A stretch of 64,000 nt of DNA from Lepas anatifera (lineage: Eukaryota; Arthropoda; Thecostraca; Lepadidae), in contig JAOTON010000323.1 in NCBI GenBank assembly GCA_034440635.1, positions 39,879-103,878 of the forward strand, written 5' to 3'. Made by a program: the position numbers and the translations under genes. A model generated the notes under the pieces. It saw only the letters and a program-made list of their open reading frames with translations, had not been told where the DNA came from and did no database searches. Positions 43,622 to 64,000 of the stretch are shown here, one piece after another (the stretch's first letter is position 1; each line of letters opens with the position of its first letter).

Positions 43622-44762
43622 GGTTCGTTGTATATCCATGTGAAAGAAAATAGTTCCGAATTGCGATGTAAATATTTGTGAACAACCGGTGATTTCGGGT
43701 CTTAAATAGTTTTCTACATGATTTATCGTTTGCCACAGGTGGAGGCCGCTGAAGTTCATGAAGTGAGGATGATGCGTTGTATTTTGGGTTGGCGCGTAAA
43801 ATAGTGCCGACTTCAGGGCGTTGTTTTCGAGCACCGGTTCTTTCGGTAGTCTGATCTTGTGCGGAGCAGAGTGCGTCTCTCGCTAGGTAAGTCTCTGTCA
43901 GTTTTCGGGATCGGATCGACTCTATTCGCGTCTGTTTGTTGCTGAAATTGGCCTTAATACGTTTACATTTTGAATAACGGTTTATTGATGTCATAAAGTA
44001 GGCAAGGTGGTGACGTAATTGTGGACTTCAGTAGGTGCCCGAGATAAGGTGGGGCGCGCAGCGATGCGCCGTGGGGAGAGCGCGGTTCGGCGCTGAGCTG
44101 GCCATCCTGGCCGTGCAGCTGTTAACCTGTCCTGAGTCGCCGCGGATGTGAATGGAAGGCATCGAGCAGGTATGAAACTTCATTAGGCATCAACGTGTGA
44201 AATTATCATTGAATGGTGAACTTGGTGTAAAGTAGCCTGTAGTATATTCACGGATAAATTGTACTTATTTATTGTTCGACGATTGTATGGTTCTTCCGCC
44301 GGTAGTTTCATGTCATAGCCGGTAGTTTTGTTTAAACTTGCTTGGTTAACCGTAATTGAAGCGTGAGTTGGTAGGTTGCCAGATACCTGTGTATTAGTAA
44401 TATTGGTCGTTTATCTCGACATTTTTCTCCAGCACAGTTCATGATCGTTCTCCCATATTATATTGGTCGTATCTCGACATTCTCTGATTGATAATCAGCT
44501 TTGTTTACGGTCGTCACCGACACATTTTGGCTTGAGCTGTTATCAGTGTGTTAACTAGGGGACGCTTGGTTGCGCAGAATTTTTCTAAGGACTGATTTGA
44601 GCTTGTCAAATTTCTAACGCAATTTGTGTTCGTCAGTTCACCCTCATCAAGCTCATTCGACCTCTTTCGACCTCTTCTTTCGACCATGTTGAGCTCGACC
44701 TGCCGCCGGGCAATAAACCTGAGGCGTTGAGCTCCGTTGTTCTTCGTACCGCGTGGCGACGA

Positions 44763-45005
44763 CTACACTAATATTTGAAAGCGCACTGTCCCTCCATGGG
44801 ACGTGCTAGTACAGTTGCCAGCATCATCAGACGCTGCGTTTGTTCGATCGCTAGTTTGTTCGTCCGTCGGGAACATTGAAGAGACTGCTCTATTATTCAG
44901 TCTCCTGGCACCCGTTCTAGGCGTCGCATTATGAAGGTAGTCCTCTGCCACAAAGTGCAGTGCGCACTCCAGAATGATTTCGAGTTCCCTCCATTTCGGC
45001 AACAA
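44763..45005 (-). other. 80-codon ORF opposite the transposase, present in both Harbinger copies
   Basis: Starts LPKWRELEIILECALHF and is repeated at 47990-48232 with two residue changes. Harbinger elements often carry a second Myb-like ORF, but no Myb/SANT pattern is visible here. The few nucleotide differences are not biased to silent sites, so it is probably a chance frame in duplicated DNA. Confidence 0.25.
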
Positions 45006-45195
45006 CGTAACTCATCCCTGATGAATGTATAAGTGAGAGGGATAGCTAAGGATGCATATTTTTAGTGAATTGTACGCACTGCATCCTAGATGCTCGTCAG
45101 GATTTCAGTCTTTCTCAAATCTTCATCGAAACACCGAAAAATAATTATCACCCGCAGGGGCATGTACTATCTTAGCTCCTTTGTCTTGGTTTCAG

Positions 45196-45880
45196 GCTTG
45201 CTGCTGCTGAGCAGCCTCAGTTGGAGAAAGTCGCCGACTTCTACGAGGAGGTTGTTTCTGCACTGACCGATGAACAGTTCAGGGAACAATTTAGACTCGC
45301 CAGGGAAACGGTCAGACGGACTGCGGAGGTGCTTTGCGATGGTCAAGAAGACGAAGCGGAGACCCCGTTGGTGAAAAATCTGCTTCTCCTGCTTTGGTAT
45401 TTAGGCAGTGTGGTGGGGTTCAGAAAGGTGGCAATGCTGTATGGTATGTCATTGGGCGCTGCTTGGTCAGCGGTTGATGAGATCGTACAAAAGCTGTCTG
45501 GGATGAGGGACAAATACATCAGGTTTCCATCCGGAGATCAGCTCATCGAAGTGATGGGAGGCTTCGTCGCTGCCAGAGGGGTACCAGGTGTGATTGGTGC
45601 GGTAGATGGCTGCCATATACGAATATCCAGACCTCATCGGGACGAACACGCGTATATCAATCGCAAGGGGTTCCGCTCAATCAACTTAATGACAGTGGTA
45701 GACGACAAGGGTTTATTTAGCGATGTGTGTATAGGTTGGCCGGGGCCCGTGCACGATCCTCGTGTATCAAAAACGGTCCTTTGGGAAGGAAGTTGGCATC
45801 GGAGGCTTTCCGTGCACGCGCCCTCCCCGATAACAGCCATATAATTGGCGATTCAGCCTTCCAGCTCAGCACATACCTTG
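45196..45880 (+). pseudogene. PIF/Harbinger transposase, copy 1 (truncated and frameshifted)
   Basis: After an acceptor (TTGTCTTGGTTTCAG) the frame encodes QLEKVADFYEEVVSALTDEQ, SVVGFRKVAMLYGMS and VPGVIGAVDGCHIRI, the first DDE Asp of Harbinger transposases, then INRKGFRSINLM and IGWPGPVHDPRV with the second Asp. One T missing after HDPRV shifts the frame. The copy stops at 45880, before the Glu-bearing segment. The upstream acceptor implies a spliced transcript, common in this family. Confidence 0.82.
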
Positions 45881-45881
45881 T

Positions 45882-46458
45882 CGGGGTGCGGTCGGAGAAC
45901 GGGCGGTCCGGCCCGACGGACCTGTCCGACTCCTCCCATGCGGCATGCGGCCGGGGGCCGCGCGGTCCGGCCCGGCAGACTTGTCCAGATACTCGCGTGC
46001 GGTCGGAGACCGCGCGGTCCGGCCCGTTAGACTACGGGACAGCCCGCCATGTAACGCCACCAATGTGTGTGTTCATTTGCGAGTGGCGCCCTCTGGGCGG
46101 GGCGCGGGTGAGGTCGACGGCGACTGGCGTTAGTGTTTTTAATGTGTGTGTGTGTTTTTTTTAACGTTTGCTGCATTTTTCACTCTCTTCCTCCCGCGGG
46201 ATCTCTCCTATGCTTTGTATGTACTGTTTTATCTGTGTTTTTATTGTGTGCAATATATGTATGGACGTAAAAGGAATGGGAGTATGATACGTGAGAATGC
46301 TTATGACAGGTAAAATCATAGCAATCAAACAGCCTATGCTACTTATGACTAAACTCCCGCAAACAGAGTCGGACCAACAGAAGCGGGAATTTCCCACTTG
46401 TGCCACAAATAGGTGCCAAGCCGTTGCGATACGCGCTCCAACAGAACTGTAGCTCGGT
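45882..46458. other. Spacer between the Harbinger copies; GC-rich triplicated motif
   Basis: Three diverged copies of GCGGTCGGAGA followed by GCGGTCCGGCCCG lie at 45887-46035, then A/T-rich sequence with a GTGTGTGTGT run. No gene. Confidence 0.6.
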
Positions 46459-49450
46459 GACAACAGCATATCTACGACAGAGTTAACTTCAAGAAATGAA
46501 TCAACCTGATTGTAGGCGCTGATTCAGGCATTGTCTGAAGGAGCGTGCGGAGGGGTGTGGGGGCACCCATTGCCGCTCATTCCGGGCTGGGTCGTGGTCT
46601 GGGGCGGCTCGGTGGGGGATTTGGTTGGCCGGCTCCAGAGCTGCCTTCCTCCGTGGCTTTGCTATCAGCTGTTGTACGGCGGCGGTCGTTGGAGTTTTCA
46701 TGGAGGTTAGCGCTGTATTTTGGAGACTTCTTGAATTCAACCGCAATTTTCTCTAGTAAGCCAATCTGGCATAGGATTGTTTTGGTGCGTTTAGCCTATC
46801 TGGCAGTCCGTCGGTGCGGGGGCGGATTAGTGAAGTCACGTGATCAGTAAAGGTTCGTTGTATATCCATGTGAAAGAAAGTAGTTCCGAATTGCGATGTA
46901 AATATTTGTGAACAACCGGTGATTTCGGGTGTTAAAAAGTTTTCTATATGATTTATCGTTTACCACAGGTGGAGGCCGCTGAAGTTCATGAAGTGAGGAT
47001 GATGCGTAGTATTTTTGGGTTGGAGCGCAAAATAGTGCCGACTTCAGGGCATTGTTTTCAAGCAGCGGTTCTTTCGGTAGCCTGATCTCGTGCGGAGCAG
47101 ACGTGCGTCTCTCGCTAGGTCTCTGTCAGTTTTCGGGATCGGATCGACTCTATTCGCGTCTGTTTGTTGCTGAAATTGGCCTTAATACGTTTACATCTTG
47201 AATAACGGTTTATTGATGTCATAAAGTAGGCAAGGTGGTGATGTAATTCTGGACTTCAGTAGGTGCCCGAGATGAGGTGGGGCGCGCAGCGATGCGCCGT
47301 GGGGAGAGCGCGGTTCGGCGCTGAGGTAGCCATCTTGGCCGTGTAGCTGTTAACCTGTCCTGAGTCGCCGCGGATATTAATGGAAGGCATCGAGCAGGTA
47401 TGGAACTTCATTAGGCATCAACATGTGAAATTATCATTGAATAGTGAACTTGGAATAAGTAGCCTGTAGTTTATTAACGGATAAATTGTACTTATCTATT
47501 GTTCGACGATTGTATGGTTCTTCCGCTGGTAGTTTCATGTGATAGCCGGTAGTTTTGCTTAAAATAGCTTGGTTAACCGTAATTGAAGCGTAAGTTGGCA
47601 GGTTGCCAGATACCTGTTTATTAGAAATATTGGTCGTTTATCTCGACATTTTTCTCCAGCACAGTTCATGATCGTTCTGCCATATTATATTGGTCATATC
47701 TCGACATTCTCTGATTGATAATCAGCTTTGTTTAAGGTCGTTACCGACATATTTTGGCTTGGGCTGTTATCAGTGCGTTAACTAGGGGACGCTTGGTTGC
47801 GCAACATTTTTCTGTCGACTAATTTGAACTTGTCAAATTTCTAACGCAATTTGTGTTCGTCAGTTCACCCTCATCAAGCTGATTCGACCTCTTTCGAACT
47901 CTTCTTTCGACCATGTTGAGCTCAACCTGCCGCTGGACAATAAACCTGAGGCGTTGAGCTCCGTTGTTCTTCGTACCGCGTGGCGGCGACTACACTAATA
48001 TTTGAAAGCGCACTGTCCCTCCATGGGACGTGCTAGTACAGTTGCCAGCATCATCGGAAACTGCGTTTGTTCGATCGCTAGTTTGTTCGTCCGTCGGGAA
48101 CATTGAAGAGACTGCTCTATTCTTCAGTCTCCTGGCACCCGTTCTAGGCGTCGCATTATGAAGGTAGTCCTCTGCCACAAAGTGCAGTGCGCACTCCAGA
48201 ATGATTTCGAGTTCCCTCCATTTCGGCAACAACGTAACTCATCCCTGATGAATGTATAAGTGAGAGGGATAGCTGAGGATGCATATTTTTAGTGAATTGT
48301 ATGCACTGCATCCTAGATGCTCGTCAGGATTTCAGTCTTTCTTAAATCTTCATCGAAACACCGAAAAATAATTATCACCCGCAGGGGCATGTACTATCTT
48401 AGCTCCTTTGTCTTGGTTTCAGGCTTGCTGCTGCTGAGCAACCGCAGTTGGAGAAAGTCGCCGACTTCTACGAGGAGGTAGTTCCCGCACTGACCGATGA
48501 ACAGTTCAAGGAACAATTTAGACTCACCAGGGAAACGGTCAGACGGACTGCGGAGGTGCTTTGCGATGGTCAAGAAGATGAAGCGGAGACACCGTTGGAG
48601 AAAAAGCTGCTTCGCCTGCTTTGGTATTTAGGCAGTGTGGTGGGGTTCAGAAAGGTGGCAATGCTGTTTGGTATGTCATTGGGCGCTGCTTGGTCAGCGG
48701 TTGATGAGATCGTACAAAAGCTGTCTGGAATGAGGGACAAATACATCAGGTTTCCATCCAGAGACCCGCTCATCGAAGTGATGGGAGGCTTCGCCGCTGC
48801 CAGAGGGGTACCAGGGGTGATTGGTGCGGTAGATGGCTGCCATATACGAATATCCAGGCCTCATCGGGACGAACATGCGTATGTCAATCGCAAGGGGTTC
48901 CACTCAATCAACTTAATGGCAGTGGTGGACGACAAGGGTTTGTTTAGCGATGTGTGTATTATGTATAGGTTGGCCGGGGTCCATGCACGATTCTCGTGTA
49001 TTCAAAAACGGTCCTTTGGGACGGAGGTTGGCATCGGAGGCTTTCCGTGCACGCGCCCTCCCGGAGAACAGCCATATAATTGGCGATTCAGCCTTCCAGC
49101 TCAGCACATACCTTGTCACCCCCTTCAGGCATAACCAAATGCGTATGCAAGGCCGACCAGCCCGCCCCTGAAGCAAAAAAGGCACTTCAACTTTAGAATA
49201 TCTAGTGCCCGTGTCGTAGCGGAACACGCCTTTGGTGTGTTGAAGGGCACGTTCCGGCGCCTTGATTATGTGGAGACCAAGTCTGTGGAAAAGGCTGTGG
49301 GCATCACGTGCGCAGCATGTATACTCCATAATACGTGTGGCGGAGATGACGTTTGGAATGAAGTCCATGTCCAGGACGAGGATGCGGCCGATGTGTTCGA
49401 CACCTAAGAGTAACTCTTCATTCGAGGACACCCCCGTCCTCCGACGGTCG
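46459..49450 (+). mobile_element. PIF/Harbinger-type element, copy 2
   Basis: It matches copy 1 over 2.66 kb, including about 2 kb of non-coding leader, in direct orientation and only ~580 bp downstream. It extends through the full transposase C-terminus. Because copy 1 carries the LTR insertion and copy 2 does not, the duplication or second insertion preceded that event, or copy 2 came from another source. Ends were not resolved. Confidence 0.75.
48423..49407 (+). pseudogene. PIF/Harbinger transposase, copy 2 (frameshifted)
   Basis: Same domain order as copy 1, continuing to the Glu segment SSARVVAEHAFGVLKGTFRR and ending DADVFDT-like at TAA 49405-49407. Relative to copy 1 it has seven extra bases (TTATGTA type) after FSDVCI at about 48958, shifting the frame. 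Another frame change lies near 49160. The DDE residues are individually recognisable but not in one frame. Confidence 0.82.
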
Positions 49451-49609
49451 TCTGTAGTTTCCTAACATTTGATAGTCTAAACTGCGCCAACATAGCAAGC
49501 AATTCTTCTGCGCACGCCTGCATCTGAAATTTTCCGACCGCAGACGCGCGCAGGCGCGAGCCGAGGTGTGGAGGCTTCCGCCCTACCGCGGCTCAGCGTG
49601 CCAATCGAC

Positions 49610-50058
49610 GTCGGGACCATCACGAAGGCCGTGGCCCGCAACACCACTAAGAAGTAGAGCGATGGCTGGCCGGACGGCTTCTACAAACTGATAATGGGGG
49701 TTACCTGCCGCCCCCCAACGCCGGAGAGGACCGTGACGCGGCAACGGACATACACCAGCTGAGGGCCGGCCACTGGGGCCGTTCCCTCCAGTATCTCCAT
49801 AGAATCGGCCGTCACCGCTCACCGGATTGCACGCAGTGCTCAGACAAGCAGTGCCCCGCCGCGCGCTGTGCCGTCTGCCGCGAGGAGGCGGACACGCCTG
49901 AGCATGTCCTCCTGAGGTGTCCGTCCCTCGCTGGCATCCGCCTGCGCCTGAAAGGCTCAATCCACCTAGACCCACAGCAGCTGCGAGACGACCTAGTGGC
50001 GGCCTTGGCCGGTGGCTACTACCGCCACAGGGAGCCCCTGGGTTATGGCCCTCGCTGA
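49610..50058 (+). mobile_element. C-terminal fragment of a non-LTR retrotransposon, family 2, copy 1
   Basis: The frame encodes SDGWPDGFYKLIMG, then after a shift DIHQLRAGHWGRSLQYLHRI, C-x2-C and C-x4-C pairs, CREEADTPEHVLLRCPSLAG (zinc-type C...H...C) and YYRHREPLGYGPR before TGA. It matches 62950-63570. It directly follows Harbinger copy 2. Confidence 0.75.
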
Positions 50059-51074
50059 CGGCCCAGAGGGAACAACAACAACAGCCGAGGTGTGACGTCA
50101 CACCCCCTCCCCCTCTCCCCACACCGCTCGACGCTGATTGGCTGTCAGCAGCTACGCGCAGGGGCGAGCAGTAAAATGGTGCACTTGAACAGGGCCCCGG
50201 TCTACCTGCGAATGGCGCAGTAGGGGGCCCGACCCTCTGGTCAGGTACCCCCGCCGCCCCTTTATGATTGCCTTTTGCCAGCGGCACCGGGGGTCGCCCG
50301 CCACCCAGTCTTCGGCGACGTTATTGGCTTCTTCGTAATCTCAAATGCTCGCGTGGCTAGGCACCCAAAGGAAGAATACATCAGTACCTGTGAGGTCACA
50401 AATACTTGTGTCTCTCGAAAATGTATTTACGATATCAATTATAAAACTACGTCTACAAAAGCTCAATGCAACACTTGACCCTTAAATAAAACTCAACACC
50501 TTTACGAAATTTGAACACGTATTCAGCGCTTTAGAGCTTACCGAAATACCACTGATGTCATAGTTCGTTAGTCATACCTACCGTTGGCACAGAAAGTAGA
50601 GCAGTCTCCTGGGAAGTAACTTCTAGCACCCTATTTCTCCAAATGCGCACCGTGTCCCGACGCGTATGTACATAAGCAGCTCAGTGGGACTCTGATGAAC
50701 ATGATTACGCCCTGAAAACACCCATTTCTTCACAAAATCGTCAGTTTTCGGCCGAACACAACATAGTTTAAAACTTTCTTAATATGCTCTGTCAGATTGT
50801 CGGCTCATCTCACATCCCGTCGGGCCGGCGCCAAACTCTTCTAAAGACAGAACGCTTCGTGCGTTGACTGGTTCTACTGATGCAGTGCTTATAATGCAGC
50901 GGTGATAAAATAAGCCATTTAAAAAAAGAGAAAGACACAACCATTTTCACTTCAGACCATGCATTTCTCAGGGTTTTCTGACAATCCGACTCGTCTTACT
51001 ACACTCGAAACTATCCCACTCACACAGTTCCAACACTGAGCCTACAAAACCGACGTTTGAAGGACTCGCGAGGA
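50059..51074. other. 3' flank of the PTGR2-like gene, no other gene seen
   Basis: No coding sequence recognised. A clear AATAAA on the - strand close to the PTGR2 stop was not found. Confidence 0.45.
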
Positions 51075-62664
<11,590 letters not shown>

Positions 62665-62949
62665 GGTTCTTTCTCCACCTGTGGCACAAGTGAGCAATAA
62701 GGTAAATAGTCTCAAAGGTTTTTATGGGCGAACATTTCAACAACATAAAAACACTTCATATAAAAAATTTCCAAAGGCCATACATCGTCAAATATTGGGC
62801 TATTGTAAAAAAATTCCAGTAGTTATCCGTACAATTGCAGCCGGGAATCCAGCCCAATGAGAGTGCAGCTTAGTGTCTGATTTTAAAAGGACCATGGCAG
62901 ACCCAAGGCCCGAAAAGTGGCACATATCTGCCGGCTCTCAACCGTCAGT

Positions 62950-63570
62950 GGGACAGATCTAGCAAAGGATCTCTCGCCGCCGTCTGGCGGCGACCCTCCA
63001 TCAATTTTTACCCTTTCCCAAGACACCTTTCTACGGTGGGTCCGGGCCAATGTAGGCTCCCAGGAAATGAAAGAGCGGACGTGCAGGCTAAGGAGGGCTC
63101 CAGCCCTCCACAGGAAACCGCGTCTGTGGACGTCCGCAGTCTCGTCTGAGCCACCAACCGCATCGCCTCTAGGGCCTGGCGTTGCTGCTGGTCTGACAAG
63201 TCTGTTCAGGCGCATCATGGGGAACCGGATGCCGACACTGGTCCTCATCGAGAGTCGAGAAGACCCCATTAACGTCCACCAGCTGCGGGCGGGCCTGGGG
63301 GATTCTCCAGGCAATATCTCCACCTCATCGGGCGTCTTCACACACGATTCTGCCAACAGTATGCATACCCGGCGTGCCCCGCTGAGCACTGCCTTGTCTG
63401 CCGCGAAGGCCAGGACACGCCCGAGCACGTTTTGCTCCGGTGCCCGTGTCTGGTGGGATTGCCGCTCCTCCTCTTCGGCACCAGCCATCCCAGACCTGGC
63501 AGAGCTCCGAGACGGAGGGGAGTGGTGGTCTTGGCCCGCAACTACCTAAGACACTGAGAGCCTCTCGGCT
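62950..63570 (+). mobile_element. C-terminal fragment of a non-LTR retrotransposon, family 2, copy 2
   Basis: The segment shows the RNase H ending (GPGQCRLPGNERADVQAKEG in one frame), INVHQLRAGL, a Cys-rich stretch and CREGQDTPEHVLLRCPCLVG in shifted frames, then LRHxEPLGYAK-like residues (x marking a frame break) as in 49610-50058. Multiple frame changes mark it as decayed. It lies just upstream of the PTGR2-like gene on the opposite strand. Confidence 0.7.
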
Positions 63571-63938
63571 ATGCAAAGCCGTAGGCCGGCCCGGGGGACT
63601 CAAGTGCTACCGCCACCCTCCATCAATTTTCGCCAGCAGATCTGCACTAATACTATATTGTACACTATATTGTACTTTTCTGCAACAGCCAGCATCGAGA
63701 GTGGACGAGACAGTGAAGTACTGAGAAGATAGGAGCCAACAAGACAGCAACACGCATCAAAGTGCCCGCCGGGTGATAAGCTACCAAACTGAGCTGAAGA
63801 CTCTGGCCATTGCTCTGGAGTTCCTGCCATCAGTGGTGGAAAATTTGGCATAAAATCCGGGCTCTGAAACACTGTGACCTCTGCAACTGTGACTTCCCAG
63901 TACTTCATTGCCTCCTTGGTGCAACTTTCCAACTTTAA
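63571..63938. other. No gene seen
   Basis: Includes the 3' flank of the non-LTR fragment with a CCGCCACCCTCCATCAATTT block that also occurs upstream (about 62990-63010). Nothing else is supported. Confidence 0.4.
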
Positions 63939-64000
63939 AGGGAATGTGGCACCTTTGTAAAAATCCTGGAATTTAGTGTAATTAGGGGTACTTTTAGTAA
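63939..64000. mobile_element. Start of a second TTAA-flanked MITE (same family as 10448-10899), cut by window end
   Basis: TTAA at 63935-63938 followed by AGGGAATGTGGCACCTT, then TCCTGGAATTTAGTG and ATTAGGGGTACTTTTAG, matching the inverted right end of the intron 9 copy. Confidence 0.75.

Larger units (their letters stand above)
38316..45881 (+). mobile_element. PIF/Harbinger-type element, copy 1, split by an LTR retrotransposon
   Basis: The pieces 38316-38712 and 43627-45881 match copy 2 (46459-49118) with few differences, and are separated by the LTR element at 38713-43621. Homology begins at TGACAACAGCATATCTAC and stops at CATACCTTGTC, where copy 2 continues with the rest of its transposase. 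Copy 1 therefore lacks the C-terminal third. Terminal repeats and target duplications were not identified. Confidence 0.75.

Noticed and set aside
49583..50287. 234-codon - strand ORF, Pro/Gly-rich
   Set aside because: Shadow of the + strand non-LTR C-terminal fragment in GC-rich DNA.

Overview
The window looks like nuclear DNA of an animal, probably a marine arthropod such as a crustacean. The evidence is spliced genes with GT-AG introns, a mitochondrial-type ABC half-transporter, a prostaglandin-reductase-like enzyme, a Mab-21/cGLR-like gene and many different eukaryotic transposons. No bacterial operons, rRNA, true tRNA genes or CRISPR arrays were seen. The species cannot be fixed from the sequence alone.

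Layout. Bases 1-4,300 hold the end of a TTAA-flanked DNA transposon and a single-exon Mab-21/cGAS-like gene on the + strand (1546-3435), broken by several frame changes. A 33-bp GC-rich minisatellite lies at 4,700-5,570. The - strand from 19,457 down to 8,174 carries a complete ABCB10-like gene that I reconstructed as 12 coding exons (641 residues, one frame break in exon 7). From about 19.7 to 50 kb the window is mostly mobile DNA: piggyBac-like TTAA elements, a 5.7-kb non-LTR retrotransposon on the - strand with three DNA transposons inserted in it, a 5'-truncated non-LTR copy with a 12-bp target duplication, tRNA-derived SINEs, hAT-type MITEs with 8-bp target duplications, a Gypsy fragment, a young LTR retrotransposon (38713-43621), and two neighbouring PIF/Harbinger copies, the first split by the LTR element. 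The - strand from 62,664 down to 51,075 carries a complete seven-exon PTGR2-like gene (356 residues) whose last intron is about 7.2 kb, has a GC donor and is full of repeats.

Most notable observations. (1) Several introns of the ABCB10-like gene contain minisatellites whose repeat unit is a copy of the adjoining exon-intron junction (exon 7 donor, exon 8 acceptor, exon 11 donor) or which start right at an acceptor (exons 6 and 9). This lays down rows of decoy splice sites. (2) The LTR retrotransposon has no tRNA-like primer site. The 15 bases at the end of its 5' LTR and just after it are exactly complementary to a stretch inside the LTR, as expected for a Tf1/sushi-like self-primed element. 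(3) The same element has nearly identical LTRs (I see one difference in 199 bp) but lacks the integrase zinc finger and most of the catalytic core. (4) Target-site duplications allow the order of several nested insertions to be read directly.

The two clear host genes are not functionally linked. ABCB10 acts at the mitochondrial inner membrane, and PTGR2 is a soluble NADPH-dependent reductase. Exon boundaries were set by hand from splice signals, reading frame and remembered family sequences; no alignment program was run.
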